Shown: in pieces, positions 24,538 to 34,225 of the stretch
How the letters are laid out: each line of letters opens with the position of its first letter
Position numbering within the stretch: position 1 is the first letter of the stretch
From: Saprospiraceae bacterium
GTDB taxonomy: Bacteria > Bacteroidota > Bacteroidia > Chitinophagales > Saprospiraceae
DNA: 64,000 bases
Assembly: GCA_026982695.1 (NCBI GenBank)
Contig: JALSGS010000034.1
Coordinates: 124,001-188,000 of the forward strand
Reading direction: 5' to 3'
Program-made: the position numbers and the translations under genes
The notes under the pieces: model-generated
The model's database searches: none
What the model was told of the DNA's origin: nothing
Seen by the model: only the letters and a program-made list of their open reading frames with translations

Positions 24538-25368
24538 ATGTGGGATAGAAAAATTTGTTTAGTGCTGATATTCTTTTCGTTGTGTGTAATCGGTGAGATG
24601 CATGCGCAGTCAGGGTGGGAAGCTGGAGGATGGGTAGGCACAGCCTGGTATTTTGGCGATCTCAATACGGAACTCGATTTGAGCATGCCACAGGTAGCCA
24701 TGGGTGCTATAGCTCGCTATAATTTTAATAAGCGTGTGTCATTGCGGCTTTCGGCAAATTACGCTACTATAAGTGGCGACGATGCTCGTTCAGACAACTT
24801 GTTTCAACGGGCGCGTAATTTGAGTTTTCGTTCTCCCATTGTAGATGGCAGCCTACAAATGGAATTCAACTTTCTACCTTTTGAACATGGTAGTAAGGAC
24901 GAGTTTTTCACCCCTTACTTATTAGGGGGTCTTACTGTATTTTACTTCAATCCCATGGCTCAGTACAATGGTAATTGGGTTGAGTTGCGCCCTTTAGGTA
25001 CTGAGGGGCAGTTTAAAGGCGAGGAATATTATGCTGTGAGTGGTGCGTTGGCCTATGGCATCGGGTTCAAGTTTAGTATTGACAGAGCACTTTCACTCAA
25101 TATTGAGTTAAGTGGGCGACGTACTTTTACTGATTATTTAGATGATGTCAGCACTGTATATCCTGATTTAGATGATCTGGAGCGCTTGCGTGGTCCTATA
25201 GCGGCGGCTTTATCTGATCGATCCATTCTCATACCAGGAGTAAATAATGACACCATTGGTCTGCCGGGACGGCAGCGCGGTGATAGCACAGATAAGGACA
25301 CTTATGCGTTTTTGGGCGTAGGTCTGACCTACTTTTTTGGGAGCTTGAAGTGCCCCTACGAGCGCTAA
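24538..25368 (+). CDS. PorG-like outer-membrane protein (DUF6089)
   Basis: 276 residues with signal peptide (ICLVLIFFSLCVIGEMHAQ). Motifs EAGGWVGTAWYFGDLNT, MGAIARYNFNKRVSLRLSAN and, near the end, IELSGRRTFTDYLDDVSTVY and AFLGVGLTYFFG match DUF6089/PorG, a barrel of the type IX secretion system thought to link the periplasmic PorK/PorN ring to the outer membrane. It is the better PorG candidate of the two paralogues here because it follows the PorE-like gene. Its stop is 4 bp from that of the ScfR-like regulator on the other strand. Confidence 0.8.
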   Translation: MWDRKICLVLIFFSLCVIGEMHAQSGWEAGGWVGTAWYFGDLNTELDLSMPQVAMGAIARYNFNKRVSLRLSANYATISGDDARSDNLFQRARNLSFRSPIVDGSLQMEFNFLPFEHGSKDEFFTPYLLGGLTVFYFNPMAQYNGNWVELRPLGTEGQFKGEEYYAVSGALAYGIGFKFSIDRALSLNIELSGRRTFTDYLDDVSTVYPDLDDLERLRGPIAAALSDRSILIPGVNNDTIGLPGRQRGDSTDKDTYAFLGVGLTYFFGSLKCPYER

Positions 25369-25372
25369 AGAC

Positions 25373-26860
25373 TTACTCTTCTTCTATCAATTTTTGGAGG
25401 ATTTCATGAACACGTCGGCGTGCTTGCTTTTGTTGTACGACAATTGGAGGTGCTGCCCGATCGACACATTCAGTCAATTCACAACGTTCACAAGTGAGGT
25501 TAACCAGTTGAGTGGGAATAGTGGGGTCATTGAGAAATGATACTTTTTCCTTTAGGGCGTCATCTATAAGTAATCCCAGTGTCATGCTCACGTTTTGATC
25601 TGGTGTGGGATAGGCAGCACGTGCAATGGTGATACTCAAATATTCATCGCCATTGTGAAATACAGAGCGTTGAGCAGCTGCTATAGTACGACTCGGCCCA
25701 TTGACTTGTTGTTGGTACAGTTCTTTCAACAACGATATAGAGCGCCATCGGCGGCAATAGTGTTCAGACCGCTCATTGCTGTGTAGGCGATGATCATGGT
25801 TGAGGTACAATTCTTTATCCACTTTATAAACACCTGTAGAAGGCGTTTGGGTAATGCGCAGGGCAAAGAGCTTTTCTATGCCAAAATGACTGGGCAATAG
25901 ATTGGTCATGCGTTGCACCAGCATTTCAGGCGAAGCACCGTATTTGTCGAGTAGTTGAAGAAGGTATGTGGAATTCCAGTGGGGGGAGGCGAAAAATGCT
26001 TGCAAATCTTTAATAAAGCTGTTGCGGTTGATCAGTAGTGCTGCGGAAAAGTATCCAGCTTTAAAGTGGCTGATTACTTCTTCGAAGCTGTGTACGCGAA
26101 GTAAAGAAGCAGTGTAAGCGCGGGCTTTGAGTTTTTGATAGTTAAATCCTAATTCTTTGCCCAGCTGGAAGGCTTTTTGTGTTTCCGTAAGCCGGCTGTT
26201 GAGGAGTAGCCATTTGCTTTTGGGCAAGAATACTGATCGGATGTGCTGCAGTTCGGGATAGGGATCCAAACCGTTGGGTACGATGGTGTATCCATATGTT
26301 CTTTCTAATAGTTGTTCCAACAGTTTGAGCGGTACCCGTCCTTGGGTTGGTACGTGGTGCCGTTCGACAAACTCGTCTACCTTTTGTTCGATTTCTTCAA
26401 AATAGTTGCTGTGTAGCTCCAAGTAGGAGCGCAGTGAGGCAAAGTAGAAATGCTGCTGCCCTACGGCATAGTTGCGTGCTAACTCTACTAAGGTGGAGAT
26501 GAATGCACCTACTCGGGTAGGTGCATTGGCAATGATTTCTACTACTTTGGGTAGCTCAATGCCAAATAGATCTAAAGGCAGCTCATTTAGGAAGTTAGAA
26601 CGCAGCAGCCGTTCTACGGGTGCTAAAGGCCCTTTTAGTCTGGGAGTAGATAGGGCTGCTTCTGGTATGCCTAGGGCTTCAGCCAACAATCGAATCTTAT
26701 CGGCTTTGGGATACTTTTTGCCTTTTTCAATCTCATTGAGGTAGGATACGGACATGCCTGTGCGGTTAGCCAGCTCTTGAAACGACATGCCCCGTTCTAG
26801 GCGTGCTTGTTTGACCTTTAGGCCAAAAATGATGCGGTCAGTGAGATTTTTTGCGCTCAT
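25373..26860 (-). CDS. XRE-family regulator of the short-chain fatty-acid (ScfR) type
   Basis: 495 residues. An XRE helix-turn-helix occupies ~10-70 (VKQARLERGMSFQELANRTG, SVSYLNEIEKGKKYP). The middle resembles a degenerate ImmA/IrrE domain (~215-290, GKELGFNYQKLKARAY) and lacks the HExxH motif. The C-terminus carries CERCELTECVDRAAPP (about 455-470), the Cys-rich end typical of the ScfRs_C family, whose members (RamB, PrpR/MccR relatives) control acetate, propionate, glyoxylate and methylcitrate genes. It diverges from aconitase with a 204-bp shared region containing an inverted repeat, so direct control of aconitase and self-control are likely. Ligand not known. Confidence 0.85.
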   Translation of the reverse strand: MSAKNLTDRIIFGLKVKQARLERGMSFQELANRTGMSVSYLNEIEKGKKYPKADKIRLLAEALGIPEAALSTPRLKGPLAPVERLLRSNFLNELPLDLFGIELPKVVEIIANAPTRVGAFISTLVELARNYAVGQQHFYFASLRSYLELHSNYFEEIEQKVDEFVERHHVPTQGRVPLKLLEQLLERTYGYTIVPNGLDPYPELQHIRSVFLPKSKWLLLNSRLTETQKAFQLGKELGFNYQKLKARAYTASLLRVHSFEEVISHFKAGYFSAALLINRNSFIKDLQAFFASPHWNSTYLLQLLDKYGASPEMLVQRMTNLLPSHFGIEKLFALRITQTPSTGVYKVDKELYLNHDHRLHSNERSEHYCRRWRSISLLKELYQQQVNGPSRTIAAAQRSVFHNGDEYLSITIARAAYPTPDQNVSMTLGLLIDDALKEKVSFLNDPTIPTQLVNLTCERCELTECVDRAAPPIVVQQKQARRRVHEILQKLIEEE

Positions 26861-26976
26861 GGGCTAAAGTTAGAACTTGTAGCGAATTTTCGCAGGGAAG
26901 TTTCTTAGGCATCTTTTTGCTCATGTATACGTTGTTTTACAGAGGTGGGCAGCTATGCCTTATTTCTCATTAAAGT

Positions 26977-27005
26977 GGGGCAAAAGGCCTACCTTTGCTT
27001 GCCCC
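26977..27005. promoter_or_regulatory. Inverted repeat overlapping the aconitase promoter (candidate operator)
   Basis: GGGGCAA (26977-26983) and TTGCCCC (26999-27005) flank an inner AAAGG/CCTTT repeat. The -7 box TACCTTTG (26990-26997) lies inside, so a bound protein would block RNA polymerase. The divergent ScfR-type regulator is the obvious candidate. Confidence 0.5.
26990..26997 (+). promoter_or_regulatory. -7 box of the aconitase promoter
   Basis: TACCTTTG, an exact TAnnTTTG match, 67 bp before the aconitase ATG. The -33 region holds TTA 17 bp upstream rather than a perfect TTG, which fits a promoter under activator or repressor control. Confidence 0.55.
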
Positions 27006-27064
27006 AATTGTAGCGTTTTGTATGTGACTTAAACCCATTTCCAAAACCAAAAAATAGTCCAGTT

Positions 27065-29353
27065 ATGCCATTTGATATTGACATGCTTCGGGCATTCTAT
27101 AAAAACTTTCCCGATCGCGTCGAGAAAGCGAAAAAGGTGCTGGGGCGATCTATGACGCTTGCCGAAAAGATTCTTTACACTCATTTACATCCAGAGTCGC
27201 CTTTAAAGGAATATGAGCGAGGAAAGGATTACGTATACTTCAAGCCCGACCGGGTAGCCATGCAAGATGCTACGGCCCAAATGGCCTTGTTGCAGTTTAT
27301 GACTTGTGGCCGTGATAAGGTAGCTGTACCCACTACTGTGCATTGCGATCACCTCATTCAGGCCAAAGTAGGTGCGGAGCACGATCTCAAAGAGGCACTC
27401 GATATCAATTCTGAGGTATATGATTTTCTCGAATCGGCTTCGAAAAAGTACGGTATTGGTTTTTGGAAGCCAGGTGCAGGCATCATCCACCAGATTGTAT
27501 TGGAAAACTATGCTTTTCCAGGTGGCATGATGGTTGGTACGGATAGCCATACGCCCAATGCTGGTGGGCTTGGGATGGTAGCTATAGGCGTAGGAGGTGC
27601 TGATGCAGTAGATGTGATGGTTGGCATGCCGTGGGAGCTCAAGATGCCCAAGCTTATTGGAGTGAAGCTCACTGGAAAACTTCATGGATGGACTTCGCCC
27701 AAAGATATCATTTTGAAGGTAGCGGGCATTCTGACGGTCAAAGGTGGTACAGGAGCCATTATTGAATATTTTGGACCGGGAGCCCAATCGTTGAGCTGTA
27801 CGGGTAAAGGTACTATCTGCAACATGGGGGCTGAGGTAGGTGCCACTACATCTACTTTTGGCTATGATGAAGCCATGAGCCGGTACTTGCGTGCTACAGG
27901 TAGGGAAGAAGTAGCTGACGTGGCTGACCAGATTGCACCATATCTCACCGGTGATCCTGAAGTGTATGCAGCACCCGAAAAGTATTTTGATCGCGTCATT
28001 GAGATCAATCTCGACGAATTGGAACCTCATATCAATGGGCCTTATACACCTGATCGAGCATGGCCTATTTCCAAATTTGCGGAAGCTGTAAAAGAAAATG
28101 GATGGCCTCAGAAGCTCGACGTGGGCTTGATCGGCTCGTGTACCAACTCTTCGTATGAAGACATTACGCGTTCGGCTTCTGTGGTGAAACAGGCAGTGGA
28201 AAAGGGGCTAAGTGTCAAATCGGAATTCACTATTACCCCTGGCTCAGAGCAAATTCGGCATACGGTAGCACGTGATGGTTTGCTCGATGTGTTTACTCAA
28301 GTAGGTGGTGTAGTACTGGCCAATGCTTGTGGCCCTTGTATTGGTCAGTGGGCTCGGCATATGGAAGATCCTGATCGGCCCAATAGTATCATCACTTCTT
28401 TTAACCGAAATTTTTCCAAGCGCAATGATGGCAACCCCAACACGCACGCCTTTGTAGCCTCTCCTGAAATTGTCACGGCAATGGTGTTGGCAGGAGATCT
28501 GACTTTCAATCCATTGACTGATACTTTGCCCAATGACAAAGGAGCACAGGTCAAGTTGGATCCGCCTCAAGGCGTCGAATTGCCACCCAAAGGGTTCGAG
28601 GTAGAGGATCCGGGTTATGAGCCTCCTGCTGAAGATGGCAGTCATATAGAAATCAAAGTGGATCCCAACTCTGAGCGCATTCAGTTGCTCAAGCCTTTTG
28701 AGCCAATTACGCAAGAGCAACTTATCAATATGCGAGTGCTGATTAAAACAAAAGGCAAATGCACTACGGATCACATTTCGATGGCAGGTCCGTGGCTCAA
28801 ATATCGCGGTCATCTTGAAAACATCTCCAATAATCTGTTCATTGGTGCCATTAATGCCTTTAACGGAAAGGCCAACTTGGTAGCCAATTATGCGGAAGAT
28901 CCCAACAATCCTGAATGGTTGCCCGTGCCAGAGTCGGCCAAGAAATACAAGGCTAAAGGAATAGGGACAGTTGTTTTTGGTGAGGACAACTATGGTGAGG
29001 GTTCGTCGCGTGAGCATGCAGCAATGGAACCACGGTTTATGGGGGTTAAGGCCGTAATTGTCAAGTCGTTCGCACGAATCCATGAGACTAACCTCAAAAA
29101 ACAGGGAATGTTGGCGTTGACTTTTCGAAACCCTGACGATTATGATTTGGTGCGCCAAGACGATTTGGTCGATATTCTTGGGTTTGATCAAATGGCGCCA
29201 GGTAGACCACTAGAGGTTGTGCTCAAGCATGCCGACGGTACAGAAGATTGCTTTTTAGTCGATCACACCTACAACCAGCAACAAATTGAGTGGGTGCGTG
29301 CAGGTTCAGCACTTAACAAGATTCGCGAAGAACTGGCCAATCAGACCATCTGA
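27065..29353 (+). CDS. Aconitate hydratase (mitochondrial-type)
   Basis: 762 residues, the length of mitochondrial-type aconitase, which interconverts citrate and isocitrate in the TCA cycle. The cysteine ligands of the [4Fe-4S] cluster are in [16 protein letters not shown] (one) and ANACGPCIG (two). Other landmarks: [33 protein letters not shown] and [19 protein letters not shown]. Cytosolic. It has its own promoter and a terminator, so it is monocistronic, and it diverges from an ScfR-type regulator. I give no acn suffix because the A-type naming differs among lineages. Confidence 0.96.
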   Translation: MPFDIDMLRAFYKNFPDRVEKAKKVLGRSMTLAEKILYTHLHPESPLKEYERGKDYVYFKPDRVAMQDATAQMALLQFMTCGRDKVAVPTTVHCDHLIQAKVGAEHDLKEALDINSEVYDFLESASKKYGIGFWKPGAGIIHQIVLENYAFPGGMMVGTDSHTPNAGGLGMVAIGVGGADAVDVMVGMPWELKMPKLIGVKLTGKLHGWTSPKDIILKVAGILTVKGGTGAIIEYFGPGAQSLSCTGKGTICNMGAEVGATTSTFGYDEAMSRYLRATGREEVADVADQIAPYLTGDPEVYAAPEKYFDRVIEINLDELEPHINGPYTPDRAWPISKFAEAVKENGWPQKLDVGLIGSCTNSSYEDITRSASVVKQAVEKGLSVKSEFTITPGSEQIRHTVARDGLLDVFTQVGGVVLANACGPCIGQWARHMEDPDRPNSIITSFNRNFSKRNDGNPNTHAFVASPEIVTAMVLAGDLTFNPLTDTLPNDKGAQVKLDPPQGVELPPKGFEVEDPGYEPPAEDGSHIEIKVDPNSERIQLLKPFEPITQEQLINMRVLIKTKGKCTTDHISMAGPWLKYRGHLENISNNLFIGAINAFNGKANLVANYAEDPNNPEWLPVPESAKKYKAKGIGTVVFGEDNYGEGSSREHAAMEPRFMGVKAVIVKSFARIHETNLKKQGMLALTFRNPDDYDLVRQDDLVDILGFDQMAPGRPLEVVLKHADGTEDCFLVDHTYNQQQIEWVRAGSALNKIREELANQTI

Positions 29354-29385
29354 TTGGCATTTTGCTACTTGTTGTGCTCAATGCA

Positions 29386-29426
29386 AAACGGATTGCCCCT
29401 TGTGCTAGGGCAGTCCGTTTACTTTT
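29386..29426. terminator. Terminator after aconitase (probably bidirectional)
   Basis: AAACGGATTGCCC (29386-29398) pairs with GGGCAGTCCGTTT (29408-29420) with one G-U wobble, followed by ACTTTTT. It lies 33 bp after the aconitase stop and 37 bp after the stop of the opposing sorting-domain gene, for which it leaves a TTTTG tail. Confidence 0.8.
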
Positions 29427-29456
29427 TGTGCGTATGGGTAGTGCATGAAGAGCCTT

Positions 29457-32015
29457 TCAACGCAAGTGGAGGAGCTTTTCCACAAAGCGCATGCCTGTAC
29501 GCTTATCGGTCAGTTCGACTAAATAGATACCGGGTGGGAGCGTGCGCAAATTCAATTTATGGGGCACATAGCCTTGCCATAAGACCTGCCCAGTGAGATC
29601 GAGCAGGCGCAAAGAGGAATGACGCACTACGGCAGGGTCTAAAGGTTTGAGAAATACTTCATCAGCAGCAGGATTTGGGTATAGCTGTATCAGTTGGGAA
29701 AAAGTGGCAGCCTCTTGGGTGTTAGATATGGTGTTGGAGGGGGTAGAGCTACCCACTATAGGACGGATCATTATGGCGCCTTGCAAATTATCGGGGAAAG
29801 GTTCCCAGCCTCCACCCAGATTGACAAAATTGACGCTATCGGGTTGATGATCTAGGTCGAAGCCTACTGGAATGCCGAATTCTACTACAGAGACTTGTTG
29901 CCATCCTACAAAAAAATCGCCTTGTGGTAGCGGCACAGGGGTGAGATGGCCAGCTAAATCTTCGAGTCGATAGGTAGTAAAGCCCTGGAGGGTGTCCGTT
30001 TTGCTATCGGCATAGTAGGGGCGCAGCAATTGCGCTTCGTATACTGGGTCGGTGTCGAGGCTGCCTATCCATACTTTTAGATTAAAAAGTTGAGTAGTCA
30101 CATCGCCATGTACGTGTGGAAAGTGGATTTGTATGGCACGCAAAGTGTCGGGGTGGAATGCCGTGAATCGTACAGCCACTTCGGGGTTGTCGTTTTGCGC
30201 ATTTTGCAAAAAGATGTACCACTCGGCTGATCCATCGTCGTAGGCAAAGTAGTTGTCGAAAGGCACTTGGACACGTATCGTGTCATTTGCACGAAAGCGC
30301 GCATCTTGTGCATCTAGTGCCAACCAATATTGGACTTCCAGCATGCGTTGTGGTGCATCAGGGATATTGGCCAGGATGTCCACAATGTTGTTGAAAATGC
30401 TTGGTGGAATGTCTTTGTCGCGAAAAATGTGTGTTTGGGGAGGGATGTTGGCGTTTTGACCGTCGGCAAAGGTGAAGTCTTGGCTGAACCAGGTATTCGT
30501 AGTACGTTCGCGATACTGTACCCGTGAATCGTCGAGGCTGAGAACGGCATCAGTATGGTTGTATAGGCCAGCACCTATGCGTGGATACAATAAGATTGCT
30601 TCTTGATCTTGCAGTTGATCCCATGGCAAGGCGGTGTATGGAGCCATAGGGCTAAGTGGTCGGCTCGTAAAAGCTATGTCGTCAAATAGAGGTTCGTCAT
30701 TTTCGTTTTTATCGAGCCACACATAGTCGAGATGCCACAAGTCAGAAATGCCACCTGGCGAGGTGAAACTTGTGAAGCGAAACTGAAAAGCTGAGTGAAA
30801 AAACTGTGGCTGGTCTACGGGAAAGGCATAGAACTGAAAAGGTGGCACAGAGTCAATGGGTAGCACTTCTTCAAGACCTGGAAAGGTGTGTATTTGTTGC
30901 CAAGAGCCATCGGCAGTGCGAAATTCCAGAAGTAAGGAATCTTGTGGGCTGGGGCCTAGACCTCGGCCTTTGGGTGCGATGAAGCATTTGAGCCAGACGT
31001 TGTCCGTAGGGCTTAATCCACTCAAGTCAATGTGGTTGGATGTGAGGTGATCAGCAGGACCAGAGATGAGTTCATAGGGACGTCCGCCTGCATTGAGCCC
31101 ATCAAAGGTGGCCAATCCTATTGAAGGTGGGTTTTGTGCCAGCGTTTGGTTGATGAATACTTCGTCTTCTAGCCAGAGTGTAGGATTGGGGTAAGGCCCA
31201 GAGTAGGAAAAGTCGTCGAAGAAAGGTAATGACAATGCATTGGATTCGATAGTGAATGGGATGGTGAAGGTGTCGCAGATGGCAAATTCATCGCATAGCA
31301 CAACGCAAACGGTATCGGTGCCAGGAAAACGCGAGGCTACATAGATAAGACACGTATCGGGCTGTTGATAAGTAGTGAAATAGACATTTTGATAGCCGTC
31401 GCCATCGTAGGAGTCGCCACAATCGATAATGCTGCTACAGGTGAGTGTGCCAGGTAGGTCCAGTTCGTCGTCGAGGCAATAGGAGTTATAGGTCTGAGGC
31501 TGAATGCTGAGTGCATCGGCTACGATACGCCTGCCTGGGCGATGTACGACAAATAAGAATTCAATTTCCGTGCATGCACTACTGCCGTTGGGGCAGAAAC
31601 GCACACATACGGTATCAATGCCAGCTACGACATTGTTGTAGGCTATATAGGTCAAGGTAATGCTGTCTTGTCGAGCTAGCCCATAGGTGATAGCCTGGTT
31701 ACAGGCTGCTACTGTGAGGACATCGTCTACATGGCCACCACCTAAGCCAAAAGTATCCACTTCGATTTTGATACTGTCGCCAGGGAGGAGAAAGTAGCGA
31801 TCGAGGTATTCTACAGGGCATTCGGGGGCGCGTTGAGCACCTTTGGATGCTTGCCAGTCGGTAAATCGCGCCAGTTGTTCCTGTTGTCTTGCTTGGGCTT
31901 GTCGTAGGGTTGACCGATCTGAGTTGGGGGCAAAGCCCAACTGGGCCATTACAGGTTCTACTACTCCTGAGAGCAGTAGAAGGAGTACCCAGGTATAGCG
32001 CATATGAATGTCCAT
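29457..32015 (-). CDS. Secreted protein with C-terminal T9SS type A sorting domain
   Basis: About 852 residues if started at ATG 32015; ATG 32003 (four codons later, MRYTWVLLLLLSG) also gives the signal peptide ending VMAQ. The in-frame ATG at 32240 lies inside the upstream PASTA gene and is rejected. The last ~75 residues (LIQLYPNPAADEVFLKPL, LLDLTGQVLWQG, LPPGIYLVELTD, ending VEKLLHLR) are a classic type A sorting domain, removed after export by the type IX system encoded at 40578..46427. The rest is beta-rich with early Cys pairs (~90-300) and a jelly-roll-like stretch (~310-480, LPFFDDFSYSGPYPNP). No catalytic motif is recognised; a surface or extracellular role is likely. Confidence 0.88.
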   Translation of the reverse strand: MDIHMRYTWVLLLLLSGVVEPVMAQLGFAPNSDRSTLRQAQARQQEQLARFTDWQASKGAQRAPECPVEYLDRYFLLPGDSIKIEVDTFGLGGGHVDDVLTVAACNQAITYGLARQDSITLTYIAYNNVVAGIDTVCVRFCPNGSSACTEIEFLFVVHRPGRRIVADALSIQPQTYNSYCLDDELDLPGTLTCSSIIDCGDSYDGDGYQNVYFTTYQQPDTCLIYVASRFPGTDTVCVVLCDEFAICDTFTIPFTIESNALSLPFFDDFSYSGPYPNPTLWLEDEVFINQTLAQNPPSIGLATFDGLNAGGRPYELISGPADHLTSNHIDLSGLSPTDNVWLKCFIAPKGRGLGPSPQDSLLLEFRTADGSWQQIHTFPGLEEVLPIDSVPPFQFYAFPVDQPQFFHSAFQFRFTSFTSPGGISDLWHLDYVWLDKNENDEPLFDDIAFTSRPLSPMAPYTALPWDQLQDQEAILLYPRIGAGLYNHTDAVLSLDDSRVQYRERTTNTWFSQDFTFADGQNANIPPQTHIFRDKDIPPSIFNNIVDILANIPDAPQRMLEVQYWLALDAQDARFRANDTIRVQVPFDNYFAYDDGSAEWYIFLQNAQNDNPEVAVRFTAFHPDTLRAIQIHFPHVHGDVTTQLFNLKVWIGSLDTDPVYEAQLLRPYYADSKTDTLQGFTTYRLEDLAGHLTPVPLPQGDFFVGWQQVSVVEFGIPVGFDLDHQPDSVNFVNLGGGWEPFPDNLQGAIMIRPIVGSSTPSNTISNTQEAATFSQLIQLYPNPAADEVFLKPLDPAVVRHSSLRLLDLTGQVLWQGYVPHKLNLRTLPPGIYLVELTDKRTGMRFVEKLLHLR

Positions 32016-32021
32016 TTTTGG

Positions 32022-32050
32022 AAAAAAAGCGGCCAGCACATGGGCTGACC
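32022..32050 (-). terminator. Hairpin with T-run just before the sorting-domain gene
   Basis: Minus strand: GGTCAGC, short loop, GCTGGCC with one G-U pair, then GC and seven T. It resembles a terminator for the upstream PASTA gene but ends only 6 bp before the proposed start of the sorting-domain gene, so it could also act as a leader attenuator. Confidence 0.6.
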
Positions 32051-32139
32051 TTTTTCTTGGGCAAAGTTGCATGGTATTAATGGAGTTGTACGCAGAAATA
32101 TTGGCGTATAAAAGAGCTTTAAAAAGCAGGTGATACATT

Positions 32140-33063
32140 TTAGTACGGTGAGTTGGTGGAACTTTCTTCGGAGGGGCAATGTGCTGGTTGTTGTTGGGAT
32201 AGCCAAATATTGACGCGTTCGCCCATTTTGATGCGTGCACCAGGAGAGGGTGCCGGTTCTTGGCGCACTACATAGGCAGAGAGCCGATCAAAGACGGTTT
32301 GGTCTTCTTCAATGCGGCCTAAGATCAGGTTGGCGCTGGTGAGTGTAAAGGCTGCTTCTTCAAAGGTCATGCATACTACATTTGGAATTTCTACGGTATT
32401 GGCGCCGCGTTCGGTGATGACGGCTTCGATCACACTGCCCATGGGAACTTTGACGCCATTGCGCAAGTCCTGTTCAGTTATTTTTTTGCCCTCATAGTAC
32501 AGGTACAAGATAGTGTTTGAGGCTTGTTTGGGGTCGAATACGCGCTCCTTAACACGGGGCTTGAGGTAGAGGCGCTTGAGCTTGCGTGCATATTGGTTGT
32601 AGTCGTAAGCTCCTACGAGGCTGGGCAGTTGCACCAAGTCAGGTTCTGATTTAGTAATAGTCAGATAGATAGTGCGCCCTTCCTTGACTCGACTTAGCGG
32701 TGAGGGGTTCTGTTCGAGGACAATGCCGGGATCTTTGCCTACAATGAAAACAGAATCTATAATAGCTAACTCAAAATGACGCGCGCGTGCCAGATCTTGC
32801 ACCTCTACTAATTGCATTCCAGTAAAATCTGGTACTTGTACTGATTCTCCCAGCCGAGTATAACAAGTGAGGAAATAAAAAGTGAGCAAACCCAAAAGTA
32901 GCACACTGCCTACCATGGCAGCAAAATGCTTGAGGAAGAACGTACTGCTAAGAAATGCAGCGACTTCGTGAGACCATTGTTTCACTTTAGCGAAGGCCAG
33001 ATCTCGACACTTTTTAGCCTTAGCTATAAGGATGCTTCGGTATTGATTGAGTTTGTCGTTCAT
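32140..33063 (-). CDS. PASTA-domain membrane protein
   Basis: 307 residues. A cytosolic N-terminus of ~45 residues is followed by one membrane helix (~48-68, VGSVLLLGLLTFYFL) and then three periplasmic PASTA domains (~75-140, 145-215, 220-290), each with the pattern VPDFTGMQLVEVQDLARA, LPSLVGAYDYNQYARKL and IPNVVCMTFEEAAFTL. PASTA domains bind peptidoglycan fragments or support cell-wall proteins. Unlike PknB or PBP2x no kinase or transpeptidase domain is attached, a stand-alone form common in Bacteroidota. The sorting-domain gene lies downstream by 124 bp on the same strand. Confidence 0.88.
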   Translation of the reverse strand: MNDKLNQYRSILIAKAKKCRDLAFAKVKQWSHEVAAFLSSTFFLKHFAAMVGSVLLLGLLTFYFLTCYTRLGESVQVPDFTGMQLVEVQDLARARHFELAIIDSVFIVGKDPGIVLEQNPSPLSRVKEGRTIYLTITKSEPDLVQLPSLVGAYDYNQYARKLKRLYLKPRVKERVFDPKQASNTILYLYYEGKKITEQDLRNGVKVPMGSVIEAVITERGANTVEIPNVVCMTFEEAAFTLTSANLILGRIEEDQTVFDRLSAYVVRQEPAPSPGARIKMGERVNIWLSQQQPAHCPSEESSTNSPY

Positions 33064-33173
33064 TGTACGAGCATTGCACTAATGAAATGTGCTATTGGGC
33101 TAACACTATTTGCCGAAAGGCATAACAAAGAAAGCAAATACATCTAACAGCCTGAAAGGCTTAAAGGTGCACT

Positions 33174-34082
33174 TCATGAGCTTGGAGTGAGGTATTCGGG
33201 TATCCAAACGACTTGTCCTGCTTTTTCGCGTAGTGGTTGTGGCTGGTCGAGCAGTTGGGCAGCATAGCGATGTAGTGCTTCAATTGGGTTTTCCTTTTTA
33301 GAAAGTATTTGTTGGATGTGAGGGTCTTCTTTCATGAGCTTCAGAACTTCCTGAGGCGAAGGCCTCTTGTGAAGGCCTGCCAATAAGCCGATGTGATTGC
33401 CTGTGAGGACATGGCTATGGCGCACGTGTTCGGGCAAGCTCTGATAGCCGATGACCATTTTCGTGACTGGCTGGACGATGGTATACACGGCATCGCCTGA
33501 GGCACGCACGTAATAAGCTCGGCCCAACCGGCCCATCAAATCGATTTTGTGTGGATCGATGCGGCCGCGCTCATCTACGACTTCCTTAGCTATGTGGAGG
33601 CGCACTACTTCGCAGATGATCAAATGACCTGCACCGCCATGTGTACCTAAGGTGATGATATCGCGCACTTTGCATTCCAAGTGGGCTGGGCTTTCCTTGA
33701 CTCGTGGTGGTCGTACGACTTGAGAGGGGATAGGTGTTAGTCCAGACTGCTCAAATTCGCTGATGCCTTGCGGGAACTCTACACTACAGACGGCCATTTG
33801 TCGGACGATGTCGAAATTGACCATATTGATGACTACTTCCCCTGTAGCGCGCACATTGTATAGGGTGTCTTTGGTGGTGTTGTTGGTCACGCGCCGGTTG
33901 GAACTGAACACCACTATAGGTGGGTTAGAGCTAAAAGCATTAAAAAAACTATAGGGGGCCAAATTGGGGCGGCCTTTTTCATCTATAGTACTGACAAAAG
34001 CAATGGGCCGAGGCGCTACAGTACCTAAAATAAACTGGTGTAAATCTCGAGTAGGGATTTGCTGTGGGTCGATGTCGATCAT
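33174..34082 (-). CDS. Flavin reductase-like FMN-binding protein
   Basis: 302 residues from ATG 34082 (MIDIDPQQIPTRDLHQ); an upstream ATG at 34124 is possible. The first ~200 residues are a split-barrel flavin reductase domain (TVAPRPIAFVSTIDEKGRPN, APYSFFNAFSSNPPIVVFSS, NMVNFDIVRQM), of the DIM6/NTAB group that binds FMN and serves as reductase partner of oxygenases. The C-terminal ~90 residues are a helical extension (RPSPQEVLKLMKEDPHI) seen in Bacteroidota homologues. Cytosolic. Partner unknown; it diverges from the AspT-type transporter gene. Confidence 0.88.
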   Translation of the reverse strand: MIDIDPQQIPTRDLHQFILGTVAPRPIAFVSTIDEKGRPNLAPYSFFNAFSSNPPIVVFSSNRRVTNNTTKDTLYNVRATGEVVINMVNFDIVRQMAVCSVEFPQGISEFEQSGLTPIPSQVVRPPRVKESPAHLECKVRDIITLGTHGGAGHLIICEVVRLHIAKEVVDERGRIDPHKIDLMGRLGRAYYVRASGDAVYTIVQPVTKMVIGYQSLPEHVRHSHVLTGNHIGLLAGLHKRPSPQEVLKLMKEDPHIQQILSKKENPIEALHRYAAQLLDQPQPLREKAGQVVWIPEYLTPSS

Positions 34083-34190
34083 ATGCACGGTGAATTTGAG
34101 AGGCGAAGTTACGCCAAAGTGCAAGCATGAAAAATGAATAAGGTACGAGCTTTATTGAGTTGTGGTAAGCCTGGGTGCCTTGCATTGATT

Positions 34191-34218
34191 TTGCTTGTTG
34201 TGGAGTTGTCTACCTTTG
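34191..34218 (+). promoter_or_regulatory. Promoter of the AspT-type transporter gene
   Basis: TTG at 34191-34193, 17-bp spacer, TACCTTTG at 34211-34218, an exact consensus match. The ATG at 34226 lies 8 bp further, so the mRNA would be almost leaderless; this supports that ATG over the in-frame ATG at 34175. Confidence 0.6.
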
Positions 34219-34225
34219 CACTGCT

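Noticed and set aside
27203-28030. Long antisense frame of 275 residues inside aconitase
   Set aside because: Aconitase on the plus strand is unambiguous over this range; the antisense translation shows no family features.
28244-29191. Long antisense frame of 315 residues inside aconitase
   Set aside because: Same reason; long frames opposite a well-conserved gene are expected from codon bias.
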